The notes under the pieces are model-generated. The model made no database searches and was not told the DNA's origin. It saw only the letters and a list, made by a program, of their open reading frames with translations. Both the position numbers and the translations under genes were made by a program. From the NCBI GenBank assembly GCA_033439255.1, contig CM065885.1, positions 1,054,001-1,118,000 of the forward strand: 64,000 bases of DNA, read 5' to 3'. This document shows positions 41,981 to 52,929 of the stretch, in pieces (position 1 is the stretch's first letter; each line of letters begins with the position of its first letter). Origin of the DNA: Hericium rajendrae (Eukaryota; Basidiomycota; Agaricomycetes; Russulales; Hericiaceae).

Positions 41981-44167
41981 ATGGACACACATCGGTGTAA
42001 TGCGAGTGGCTTCCGCCAGAATTCTCGCACCCATGGCATTCCTGCACAACCTCTCGTTCAGCCCCACCAACGTGGCTATCCCGCGTCAAACCCAGCTGTG
42101 TCCCGCATGCACGGTTTCCCTTCACAACCTGCCGCCATGCATCATACGCTGGGCGACTTATCCGTGCAACCTCTCGTTACGCCTCAGGCATACGGCAGTT
42201 CCCCTGTACACCCACAGATCATGCATCGCACACATGGCGGCCTCCCCATGCAAGCTCCCGTTCAGCCTCACATGCATGGCCTCCCCACACAACCTCCCGT
42301 CATGTCTCGCATGCACGGTTTCCCTGTACAACCTCTAGTTGTGCCTCCCGCACATAATGGTCTCCCAATGCAACCTCATGTTATGCCTCGCACATACCCT
42401 GCCCAACCCCTTGTTAGGTCTCACGCGCATGGCCTCGATATTCAACCCCTCGTTACTCGCAGACATGTGCGGACTCGCAAACCGCTCATACAACGCCTTC
42501 CCGTGGAGATCCGCCGCCAAGTCTTCCACTATTGCAGCGCGACGGAATGCCGATACGACCCGAAAGGTGTCTCTGACGCCGATTTTATCAAAGAGAAGGG
42601 CGACAGTGCTGGGTTAGAAGATGAGTTCCGGAGGATATACCAGGGCGTCCCCCGCTGGGTCGCCATTCTGCTCGTCTGCCGTGACTGGTACCACATTGCG
42701 GTTAACTTCCCAGATTTGTGGACCAGGCTCGACTTCAGCAGCGTTCGGCTGACGAAGGTGTTCTTGGGGCGTTCCAAATCCCGCCCGCTGGACGTGATGG
42801 CCTTCCTCCCTCCACATCCAGATCTGCAAGGCCTCCTGCTTATCATGGCTCACTTCCCGCGCGTCCGGAAGCTGTTTCTCTCCACTTGGACACCAGATGA
42901 CTTCGATACTGTTCTCACAGGCCGTGAGGGCCGCTCGGCGGGCATGCTGGAGGAGCTTATACTCAATCCAGATTTTTTCGTGGATGGTGAACGACCGTAT
43001 CACCACAGAACTCTAGATATTCACGATTTGCTGGACATCCCAATGCCTCGCTTGAAATATTTTCATGTTGTGGGCGAGCACCTTCACGCAAGCGACTACC
43101 ATCTGGGCGGGAGAGGGTCCCCTGTGTTGCATCCGAGGCTTCGGCATCTGAAGCTGAAGTATTGTCGCTGGTTCCCAGGTGACGTGCTGCGTCATTTACT
43201 GGAGAGGCTGGAGACACTGCCGTACCTCGAAAGCCTACGAATGGGATCTGCTATCCCGGTAGAAGATGAACTAGGTGGTGGGCCTGTGTATTACGATGAC
43301 GTGGCACCCACGCACGTCTTGCAGCTTCCTGACTCGCTCAAAGAATTGACGATACAAGACGAGGTGGCGGTGACGGATCGCTTACTGGACTATGTCAAGA
43401 TCCCCTTCACCACGACCCTGCGTTTGGACATCATGCTCCAAGGATACTGGGAGCGCACACGCGAGGAGCGTTTAGCAAAGCTTGTTGCCTTGTGCTCTAA
43501 GATCCCCGGGGCCAGACATATCCCGTTGGACACATTGGAATTCAGCAGCATATCACGAATGGTGGGCTGGGAGTGCTACAAGCCACATTCATTGGACAGG
43601 GATGATCTTGGACACTGTCGCTTCGATGTGTCATTTGACGTGGACGACGAGGACAAGGGGCCACATTCGCAATACACACGTGCAGTAGCAAGCGGGCTGG
43701 ATTTCAGGGGCACGGCGTGCCTCATTCTTGATCATTGCGACAACATCGATGAGGCGGATTTTTTCTGCATCTTTGCCGGAATGAAAGACTTACGGGAAGT
43801 TTCCATTACGTCGTGCCAGCTAAAACAAGTCCTAGATATGGTCGGCACACAGAGTTGGAAGGATCGTCTTCGGAAGGAACCTAACTTCGTACCTGTAATT
43901 GCCGGGCCTGGTGGACTTTGGCCTGCATTGGAAGCCTTGACTATCGAGACCAGTTATTCGCTCCTCGTGCAATGCTGGCCGGTCCTACTACGGGCCCTCG
44001 AACATCGGTTCAAATGGAAGATCGGTATCAAGAGTCTGGTCATCGTCGTGGATTCGTTCCCTCGTGATCATATTGAACGCTGCAAGGCTGATTTGAAGAG
44101 GTTCGTCCGGAAAGTCTCGCTCGATGTTCCGAGGAACTGGAAATGGGACCCGAAGCATCAACACTAG
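41981..44167 (+). CDS. F-box protein with N-terminal repeats, right copy
   Basis: This is a single-exon gene of 728 codons from ATG 41981 (MDTHRCNASGFRQNS). The layout is the same as in the left copy. It has an N-terminal Pro/His/Gln/Met repeat array to about residue 165 (units such as HMHGLPTQPPVMSRM). The F-box-like core follows (IQRLPVEIRRQVFHYCSA ... VPRWVAILLVCRDWYHIAVN). A long leucine-rich-repeat-like C-terminal half comes next, ending KWDPKHQH. Differences from the left copy are single substitutions and a few short indels spread along the gene, so both appear to be under coding constraint. It probably acts as an SCF substrate adaptor; target unknown. Confidence 0.8.
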   Translation: MDTHRCNASGFRQNSRTHGIPAQPLVQPHQRGYPASNPAVSRMHGFPSQPAAMHHTLGDLSVQPLVTPQAYGSSPVHPQIMHRTHGGLPMQAPVQPHMHGLPTQPPVMSRMHGFPVQPLVVPPAHNGLPMQPHVMPRTYPAQPLVRSHAHGLDIQPLVTRRHVRTRKPLIQRLPVEIRRQVFHYCSATECRYDPKGVSDADFIKEKGDSAGLEDEFRRIYQGVPRWVAILLVCRDWYHIAVNFPDLWTRLDFSSVRLTKVFLGRSKSRPLDVMAFLPPHPDLQGLLLIMAHFPRVRKLFLSTWTPDDFDTVLTGREGRSAGMLEELILNPDFFVDGERPYHHRTLDIHDLLDIPMPRLKYFHVVGEHLHASDYHLGGRGSPVLHPRLRHLKLKYCRWFPGDVLRHLLERLETLPYLESLRMGSAIPVEDELGGGPVYYDDVAPTHVLQLPDSLKELTIQDEVAVTDRLLDYVKIPFTTTLRLDIMLQGYWERTREERLAKLVALCSKIPGARHIPLDTLEFSSISRMVGWECYKPHSLDRDDLGHCRFDVSFDVDDEDKGPHSQYTRAVASGLDFRGTACLILDHCDNIDEADFFCIFAGMKDLREVSITSCQLKQVLDMVGTQSWKDRLRKEPNFVPVIAGPGGLWPALEALTIETSYSLLVQCWPVLLRALEHRFKWKIGIKSLVIVVDSFPRDHIERCKADLKRFVRKVSLDVPRNWKWDPKHQH

Positions 44168-44488
44168 CCTTAGTATCTTCATGTGGACTTCATGCCGAGC
44201 CCAACCATGTAATACACGTTATTTATGCGTCATACTATATACTCTCACAGTCAACTCGAGAAAACATGATTAAATTGCATATTGCAGTGTCGGATATCTA
44301 CAACGTGATTAAAAGGTCTGATGATGAGTGTGATTCTAACTTGGTATGAGTGCTGCAGACTTGTCGAAAGAACGCTATCGGAAACGTGGTATACAATACA
44401 GAATGCATGCTAGGGTCAAAGCGATAATTGTGAAAGCAGAAACCGGATTCGAATGATCAAGAAAACGAAAAGTGTATCGAGCCGCTTA
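44168..44488. other. short spacer between convergent genes
   Basis: This is the mirror of the gap at 34727-35032; 321 bp, no gene seen. Confidence 0.5.
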
Positions 44489-46611
44489 TTATTCTGGCCC
44501 GACGCCGTTGATAAGAGCATCGGCGATGCCCGTACAAGCATTCATGATCCTCACCTCAGGCTGTCCGGGGTAGAACCAGGCCGAAAGAGCCTGCAAAAAC
44601 GGGCGTCAGATATGTAAGTCGGTGTAAGGAAGAGGCAGCTACGAACGATCATGAGATAGAGCGAAATCATCATCGTCCCTTCCGCCCAGTTCGTCTTCGA
44701 ATCCGCCGTAACGTAGTTCACCAAGAAGCACGAGCCAATGAGTACCGTCACTTCAAACAGATCTGCACCCGGCAGTTAGCATGCGTCTCTTCTCGATGTG
44801 AAGAAGACGAACCGAACAAGACGGACACCGGCTTGCTCGCCCACCAGCCGAGGAGCACGAGGAACGGCATCCAGAAAAGCAGAAACTGGATCGAAAGCTC
44901 GATAGCGCGTGCCTCGGCAATGGTTGTCGGCGAAGGGGCATCAGCGAGTTTGAAGTACTGCTTCAGGCTCATGCGCACGAAAAAACCGAGCGTGATGGCG
45001 CCGTCCGCGGACCACGAGAGGATGGGGAGGAGGATGAGACCAAACCACCTGGTCCAGAGTCAGCATCTCTTCAAACCCAAAACATGGTGCGCTTACTCTT
45101 CGGAGATGTTGCTTTCCTCTCGAACGCCCTCCACGCTGTCGACGAGCTGTCGTTGGCATGTTTAGTTAGAGGAAGTGAAGTATGTCAGGGGATACGTACC
45201 CATTCGGCGGTGGCACCCATCAAGCCGACGCACAGCAGTAAAAGTACAGAGCAAGCCCAGGGGTTGATCTCAGGGTCAGCCTCCATCAGCTCCCGTTCCT
45301 TCGCAACTAGATCCGCCGGTGCATCGGGGGGAGGTTGGAACGCGTTACCTTCGCCGGGCGGATCGTGCAGGTAAAAGCGCGAGCAAACGTATCTGTGCTC
45401 CATGTAAGCATCGAAATGGACCGTGTAAAGGAAAGCTTACACGAAGAGCAGGATCACGGAGAATCCGCGCCCCATTTTGAGGAAGTCGTCGCGGATGACA
45501 TCGTTGATTGCCTGGTCGGTGCCTTCGGCGCCGGGCGGGGGCATGCCACGGTCGATTGCGGCGAAGAAAGCTGCTGGGACTAACAGTGCCAGAATGCTAA
45601 GACATGCGCCGCGTGAGCGTCAAGATGAGGATTGCAAGACCGCGAGGATGCGAACCCGATTGTCAGGAGCGTATGGTTGAGCTGGGATCTTGTTGGATGG
45701 AGAGTCTGCTCCCAGACTCTTGCTCCGCCGACCATGAACGCAGTTCCAGGAATAAGGAGCAAGTGCAGCAAGACAACACCTCCAACACAGGTGAGCACAT
45801 GCTCTCACTCGTTTTAAGACAACCTTACCGGAAATCGTCGCTTGCAAGAGCTTTAATCTGCGTTGTCAATACGAGAATCAGAGACTGTATAGTTAACCGA
45901 ATCTCGTCACTTACTCGCACTTGAACAGCAGAATGATCGCTAGCGTTGCCTCAACGGCGCTAAGCCGCAAATCAGAATAGACCACGGTACTGATCAGGAT
46001 GACCTACTTATTCAGGGTGATGATGACGAGGTCGCCAAGGTCCTCGCCGCAGTACATCGCGAGCTGCTCGCCGCCCCAGTCGAACAGCTTCTCGAGCGGC
46101 ATGATTGCAAAAAAGGACACTAGATATCACTTAGCTTTCGTCAGTATGGAATCTCGCATGACACTTACGGACGAACTGGGCCTGGTGGGACCACCCAAGG
46201 AAATGAGCTACCCACGACAATGGCACAAGGGGGAGGAGGACATTGAGCCCTGCATAGTCTTGTATTAGCCCAATCAACTGTGACGCCGAAGAGAGACCTA
46301 CATGACGAGAACGCAGCTGCTTTCAAGCTCTCCAGCCATCCGATTTGTCTCCCCTTCTCCTTGATACGCGCGAGGATCTTCTGGCGCCCACCACTAATAT
46401 CGCTCAGTCTCGTACTCTGACGTTCCAGGGCTGGAGAGGCTGTAGCCGGTTGAGGCAAGTTCTCCGCGGCAAGCCTGTCAGATGAAGAAGACTGATGCCG
46501 TGGTTCGTAGCGAGTCAGTGGTATCAACTCTGCGTTGTCGTCGTCACTTACGTGGCCTTTCTCCTCGTCATGGGCCGAGGGCGGCGACCACGTGCTCGAA
46601 CGAGAAGGCAT
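44489..46611 (-). CDS. Ca2+/H+ exchanger (CAX family), right copy
   Basis: Start ATG is at 46611 (MPSRSSTWSPPSAHDEEK) and the stop at 44489. It is a paralogue of the exchanger at 32685-34726 with the same exon order. The N-terminal tail carries SGGRQKILARIKEKGRQIGWL; then come the helix block MPLEKLFDWGGEQLAMYCGEDLG, a loop with VAKERELMEADPEINPWAC, SWSADGAITLGFFV in the second alpha-repeat, and the end SAWFYPGQPEVRIMNACTG. The divergent second motif (Asp in SADG) is shared with the left copy, so it predates the duplication. The N-terminal tail is longer and less conserved than the membrane part. No lesion was found in the exons I could follow. Confidence 0.8.
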
Positions 46612-47529
46612 GCTGCTCCAACCTTGTCGAGGACCGTCGAATATATACTACAGCGCCTGCAGACGTAACACCGGCGCCCCGAAGCTATCCAGTCGGGTCC
46701 GAATTTGGTGCTTCACGGGGGCGATATATGGATGGACTGGGTCGAGATGAGTGTTGGGGAACAACGAGGACACTGGGCAGCGCCCCAACGCTTATCCCTG
46801 TCGACATCGTGTCCACTGTCATAGCATACTTGGCTGCTTGGCGGCAACATGGCGCGCTTGTAGCGCCAACTTCGCCTGATGTCAGTGATGAACGTTTGAA
46901 CAGCGCCGGCATGAACACTACCTGCCTTTTTTGGCACCAATTGTATTCTGTCCCCGCCCCATGCCTGTGCACATGAAGATAGGATGTACTGAGTGCAGGG
47001 CGAAGGCTACAAGATTCACCGCCTCTTGTATCTGGCCCTTCACAGATACCTGCTATGTAATAGGCTGCGCCTCGAACCCCCGAAACTTTACAAATAATGG
47101 GGCCCTAGGCGCTGTTCCGGAGTGGAGCTCATCGAAGATTGCAATTGTCATGCCGCGCTAGCAAGGAATCTGAGCTACATGATTCTACACTCTTGATCTT
47201 GACTTCAGGCTGCGCGACTTTTCGACAATCTTCTCCTCGCATGGTCGGATACCTAACATTGTCGAAACATTCAAGGAAGCTCTCTGGCTCAATTATTTAA
47301 GGAATGTGGTGGCGGTGCGGGATCTAGACTCGAAGTCTGCAAGTTAATTTTTTTGGGACGCTCCCGGCTGTCATGGTAAACTGGCGTCTATTCTGTCGGC
47401 ATGAACTTCTGAACAGTTGTTGGCTTCGCTGTCGACTGTCGTTGCAGAATCGGAGGACTTCAAACGTCCTCAGCTTCAGCTTGTCTAACACTCACAGTCA
47501 TTACTTGCCCATACGCTTCTTAAGAGACC
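46612..47529. other. intergenic, no gene recognised
   Basis: This spacer separates divergent genes (right exchanger and the GPI-type gene). The frames here look random. Confidence 0.4.
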
Positions 47530-48378
47530 ATGTCTTTCCTGTTCCGTGGTTTGTTCTTCCCGCTGGTGGTCATGAAGGGTGTGTTTTCATTTTTTTTCCT
47601 CTTAAGTTTCTTGTCGCTGTCAATGCACTACGATAGCTTATTCTTGATTTTTTAAATACCAGTTGTTCATGCCGATACGTCCCTGTGGATTCCTGGCTTC
47701 GACTCTCAGCCTCTTAGCGTTGCCAATATTGGAACCGATGGACAGGGTCGTACAACATGGGAAATCGTTCCCGGGACTTTGACGGGGACTTTCGACATGC
47801 CCTCGTTTTATGGAACTGGTTAGCTGCATGCATTTTGATTGATTGGAAGTTGGGTCTCATGTTGCATTTTAGCAATCATGGTGCAAGGTCCACATGATGC
47901 GCATGTCACATACAATAACCCAGACATTTCTGCGTCCTTCGACATCTCCTGCACCATCGCCTACGGCATCGCAGATTGCACGGCAGACAAAGGTTACTTC
48001 ACTACACCATACGCGTTCGGCCCCCAGTCCGTATCTCCGTTTATCGTGCAAGGTGGACAAACGGCAAGCCCTCCCGCATGGCTGAACCCAACCCTATCGC
48101 CCGCTGAAGGCAGCTCCTTATATCCTGCACCTACAAGTGTCATTTCTTCTTCCGCTCCTGCCTCCGCCCCGTCAGGCACTTCCCCAACCATGTCGGCATC
48201 GCCCCTGTCTTCGGTGACGTCGCCTGCTTCCAGTTCCCCTGCATCAAGCACAGCTTTGTCGCAGAGCAGCCGGTCGAACCCTACGCCATCCGCTTCGCTA
48301 ATATCCGGAGCGACGATGAATGCTGTGACGATGGCTGGTATTTTCTCTGGTTTGACTTTGGGGTTTGCTTTGTTGTAG
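47530..48378 (+). CDS. secreted Ser/Thr-rich protein, probably GPI-anchored
   Basis: Start ATG is at 47530 (MSFLFRGLFFPLVVM). Intron 1 begins gtgtgt and ends just before ttgttcatgcc (~47662); intron 2 begins gttagc near 47820. Spliced, the signal peptide runs into HADTSLWIPGFDSQPLSVAN. A domain of about 110 residues follows with FDISCTIAYGIADCTADKG, whose two cysteines probably pair. Next comes a Ser/Thr/Pro/Ala-rich stalk of about 70 residues. The last ~20 residues are hydrophobic (MAGIFSGLTLGFALL). Together these match fungal cell-surface proteins with a GPI anchor. The catalytic role, if any, is unknown. It has no counterpart in the left mirrored arm. Confidence 0.75.
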
Positions 48379-48871
48379 CACGTGTCGAGCAGTAATGAGG
48401 ATCCACTCGTACTGCTATTCCACCAGCACGTAAATTCCACCACGTCCCAGGCTCCAACTTGCGTGCGCTTATACTTCACAGACAGACTTTCCATGTCGAG
48501 CGATCTCAGGCGCGTAACTGGGAATATGGGAAGCGGACTCCTCTTCGCGGCTTCTCCAGCGCTCCAACAATCAGCTGGTAGCGATTGCCCGCACGAGATC
48601 TTGGTCTGTCCATGATAAGCAATCCTCTGATAACGACTACATGCTCTATTGGAATCGGAGATACTTCATTTGTTCCTTCCACTAATACGCTAAAGGCCTG
48701 TCAAAACCGATGACCCAAGACCTCCACGATGTTTATATATTCATCGACGCAGCTCAGGTCGGTAGAAATAACGCCCGCACACCTACTGATAAGAACAATA
48801 CCTTCACACAGATATCTCGAGCCGCTCAAATTCTTCCCAGCTGCCCAATAGCATAGTCTCACTGCTACATC
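48379..48871 (+). promoter_or_regulatory. upstream region of the right P450 with putative TATA element
   Basis: No gene is seen. The sequence tttatatat at about 48732-48740 lies roughly 130 bp before the ATG at 48872; it may be the TATA element. Confidence 0.35.
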
Positions 48872-51011
48872 ATGCCGTCGCTGCTTTTTGACGCTGCGGC
48901 TCTCGTGGTAGGACTGGCTTTCGCGTCTTTCGTGTATGAGAAACGACGGAAGCGGAGTCCTCATGCGCGTCTGCCCTTCCCACCGGGTCCCAAGGGTCTA
49001 CCACTCATAGGAAACCTGCTGGATCTGCCGAAGAACAACGAATGGGAGGTCTATGATAAATGGAGCAAGGAGTTTGGTACGCGCGCGTCTTGATCTGAAC
49101 GAGTGCGGTGGGATTGACCACATCGTTGTAGATTCCGGGTTGATCCACCTCAATGTCTGTGGGACGCATATCTTTATCGTAAACTCGGCAGAGGTCGCGA
49201 ACGACCTGTTCGAAAAGAGATCGGCGCTCTATTCAGACAGGTACGCGTACCTCCACTCCTAAGAGCTCTCGCTGAACAACCAATTAGGCCAGCCTTCCCA
49301 GCCCAGACCAAACTGTATGTGCTCATCGTCTTCCACATAGCGCTTTCTGACATCTGAGTATGCCGAGCAGTCTTGAGTTCGACTGGGTCCTCGACTTCCA
49401 GCCGTACGGCCCACGGTGGCGCGCCATGCGCAAGATGTTCCACGAGCAGTTTCATCCGACTGCGACAACGCAGTGGTACCCACTCCAGGCAAAGGCAACG
49501 CACAAGTTTTTGCAGCACTTGCTCGAGACGCCGGATCAGTTGGATGCGAATGTCAGACAGTATGGGATCCACAATTTTTTGTCTCTGGTGCTGCTACGGA
49601 TGCTAAGTCGTGAACCTTCAGCATGGCGGGCGAGATCATCCTGGCGATCGCCTATGGGATCGATGTCAAGCCGCATGACGATCCGTACGTCGTAACTGCG
49701 GAGAAGTCGCTTCGTGCACTGGCGATAGGTTCGACAATCGGGATCATTTATGATTTCCTTCCCATCTGTACGTCCAGCTCTCACGATTCGATGCTTCGAG
49801 CACAATACTCATAATTATGGCAAAGTGACATATCTGCCTGCATGGTTCCCTGGGAGCTTCAAGAAGGAGGCGAAGAAATGGCTCCCGCACAACAAAGCGA
49901 TGGTCGAGAATCCGTATCGCTTCGTCAGGGAAGCTCTGGTACTATCGCAATCAATTGGACTGGTTGAGAATCTGCTTATTGGTTTGCTTCTAGGAAAATG
50001 GAACAGCACCCCCTTCTGTTGCTGCCGCTGCCATTGGCAAGCTAAAGGATGGGCTAGACGAATCGATTGCGAAGAATGTCCCGGCTAATATGTATTTCGG
50101 TGAGCCGTTCTCCTGTGAAATTTTAGGTCGGCTTATCATAGAGATATACAGCGGCTGCTGATACGGTACGTCCTCCCTGCCAAGCAAGTCCGCAACTTCC
50201 TAACGCATCATTTTCAGACCGTTTCTGCCACTGAGACCTTCTTCCTTGCCATGACTCTTTATCCCGAGGCGCAGAAGAAAGCGCAGGCTGAGATAGATGC
50301 CGTTATCGGCAACGACAGGCTTCCCGATTTCAGCGACCAGGACTCGTTGCCTTACGTAGAGGCGCTGGTGAAGGAGGTGATGCGATGGAGACTGGTAGTA
50401 CCTACAGGTGCGACCACTGACCCATTCAATTCAATATCTGAATGATAGCGCTGCTTTTCATGTCAGCTGTCCCCCACAAAGTCACCACAGATGACGTCTA
50501 CAATGGCTACTTCATCCCTGCGGGCTCGACCATCATCGGTAATGGCTGGTCAGTGAATTTTCAACTCCCGAGTCATTTCTCTTCTCACTAGTCTGACGTT
50601 TCTATCGTACACTCGTCAACAGGGGCATTCTCCGCGATGAGAAGACGTTCCCGGAGCCAGAGAAATTCATGCCAGAGCATTTCCTCGACACACCAGTCAA
50701 GTACCCCGATGCCGCATTCGGCTTCGGCAGGCGCATCTGTCCAGGCCGCCACTTCGGACATGCCTCTGTGTGGATCGCGGTCGCGTATGTGCTCGCAACG
50801 TATAACATCTCGAAGGCGCGCGATGAGCAGGGCCGGGAGATTGAGCCCGTGGATGAGTATTCATCGGGCCTCGTGTCGTGCGTGTTTTTCATTGCGTTCA
50901 CGATTAGTGATTCATGGCTACTTGACTTACAGATATCCTGCGCCATTCAAATGTCGGATCGAACCTAGGTCAAAGGCGGCCGAGAGCCTCATTCGGGCTT
51001 CGCTAGATTAA
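48872..51011 (+). CDS. cytochrome P450, right copy
   Basis: Start ATG is at 48872 (MPSLLFDAAALVVGLAF), giving the membrane anchor, then [17 protein letters not shown]. Exons continue with CGTHIFIVNSAEVANDLFEKR, GPRWRAMRKMFHEQFH, SMAGEIILAIAYGID, PAWFPGSFKKEAKKW, the ExxR in [35 protein letters not shown] and the haem loop [13 protein letters not shown]. The end YPAPFKCRIEPRS is followed by the stop at 51011. Exon order and junctions match the left P450, though sequence divergence is clearly larger than for the exchanger and F-box pairs. No lesions were seen. It is a fungal CYP64-like monooxygenase; the substrate is unknown. Confidence 0.85.
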
Positions 51012-51580
51012 TTGGTCGACCGCGATTGGATGGCGGTGGCAATTCCACAGGTATCTTGACGCAGAGTTTCTCTCTTATCCGCGCGGCTCAAAATTGAGAC
51101 GCGTTGCAAATGATAAGCCTGACTTACTTTTCGTGTTGACCGGCCTTTATCTGTGGTGCGAGATAAATCGACAACCGATGATGTAAATCGGCCTTTGGTT
51201 GAATACGCGCGCCTGGGCAACGCCCCGAGGCTGTTGCTTCTCGTTACTCGCTATCTCAAGAGCGTCATTCCCTTGCTCTAGTGGTATTCTTAGGCCCGTC
51301 CAAAGTTATGCGCAGCAGGTATCTCAATTCAGATTCGGCCATGTGTCAAGCCCGAGGTTGTAGAGGAAAAGGTAAGCATGAAATCTTCCACTGTGTGTAA
51401 AGGCTCGGTATAGGATGCCTCGGATTATAAGAGGACCAGACAAGGTATGGACGCCTTCCACAGAAATGTCATCTGACAGTTTTCTAGGTAATGCCTCCTA
51501 ATCTCGAAACCGTTCTCGACCGCATGTCACGCCCCTGCATACAGAGTTATTGCTCGCATCCTTTTGATCTGTATTTTTAG

Positions 51581-52085
51581 GTCACTAGTGCCTCTGGCTT
51601 CCTTGGCCCTGTCGTAGTCGACCAGCTGTTCGAGGCCGGCTAGGCGCTGACCTGTAAGTCCTAGGTTTCGATGCTTTGATCCACGTACACTCTCCGCTTG
51701 GTTTAGTATAACGATCATTATCCTTCGGAGGGCACGAAGACGAGACCGACCTTGTCAAAGAATGGTGCGTCCTGTTAAATGTTTCTACTCCAGAACGAAG
51801 CCTGACAGCTCATTTCCGGCTTTAAGCTCTAAGATTGGAACTCGTAGATCCTCAATGACGTTACGCAGCCCGACACGCATCTGTTCGTCGTCTACTGCGC
51901 TTCAAAGGCGCCGGCAGAGACGGCCGTCTGGATCTTCGCCAAGTCGCATCCGGAGATTGACATCGCGACAGGTCTTGTCCATTGTTACGCCGCAGCAGTG
52001 CACGATGCTCATGTTTTCGCGCAGTCCACCGTGGCTTCGTGTACGGTACCACAGGTCGCCGCCAAGTCATCGACGTCTCGGGTGT
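51581..52085 (+). pseudogene. short-chain reductase, broken paralogue
   Basis: After a normal acceptor (tttttag, ending 51580) the sequence reads VTSASGFLGPVVVDQLFEAG. It then hits TAG at 51641-51643, where the intact neighbour has a tyrosine codon. Further pieces follow: ASKAPAETAVWIFAKSHPEIDIAT (about 51899-51970) and, in another frame, FVYGTTGRRQVIDVSG. These match the intact reductase at 52930-54285 in the same order. The middle of the gene is missing or unrecognisable. Confidence 0.75.
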
Positions 52086-52929
52086 CCAAAGCAGGTGGGT
52101 GGCCGCTGCGCATGGTTCCTGGAAATGTGAGGATATGTTGCGTCTCTGCGTGAGGGCACTTCAGCAATGCTGTCCGAGCTTGGGTCTTCCATGCGTTGAG
52201 TTGCGAGCGGTGCACGCTGCACTGAGCTGATGGTACACTGTGCACCACCGCTCGTCAGCAGATCGCAGTCCCTCTGGGCGCGCCGCTCGTGGAAGAGCCA
52301 GCTTCCTCCCGGGAGTCGCCCATCGAACGCCTGGCAAATTTCAGGTCAACAAACACATACAGTACCAAGGTCGACCAATAAGAGCATTGCCATGGCAACT
52401 TTGTTCTCCGAATCTGAAAATCCTGGGCCAGGCTGCGCTCAAAGCGACGTGGCCCGATGGCACTTGAAGAATGACCTGATCAAGCTCTCAAAATCTGCAG
52501 CTTTGCGCCTTTGGGCTCTACACAATACAGTAAGTGCGTCATCGAGTTAGAAGCTTCAGTCCTCGATACAACGAGCGCTTAGTTAGATCTTCGAACGTCG
52601 TCAGTATGAAGAAGGTCTGAACAACGTGGCTGCGGACAAGCCTTCGGCACAGCCAACTCGCCTTCTCAGTTTCATCCGCGTCACTGGAGTCACCTTGTCG
52701 CTACTGACAGAGTCTCGTCCATGTGGTCTATCACGAACATGACAGCGGGCGATTACTGCGCAGGAGATCCTTCACCGTCCTGGGTCGCATAAGTGCCATT
52801 GAAGGCGCTCTTTGTTCGGCGCCAGCGTTGGCTATAAAGGCTGGCTTGTTTTGACCGGTAATTGTCAGCTACGACGTCTTCTCTGCTATCTTCACTCGAG
52901 TCCAAGAAACCAGTTTTCTAAAGATCAAG
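52086..52929. other. intergenic, no gene recognised
   Basis: This spacer lies between the dead and live reductases. The open frames are interrupted and unrelated to the reductase as far as I can see. Confidence 0.4.

Larger units (their letters stand above)
29003..51011. repeat. mirror-image segment: inverted duplication of P450, exchanger and F-box genes
   Basis: Left arm (29003-37225): P450(-), exchanger(+), F-box(-). Right arm (41981-51011): F-box(+), exchanger(-), P450(+). Order and orientation are exactly mirrored. The two convergent gaps are 306 and 321 bp. The midpoints of the F-box and exchanger pairs coincide near 39.6 kb. The P450 pair is offset to about 40.0 kb because the right arm carries an extra gene. 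Confidence 0.85.
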
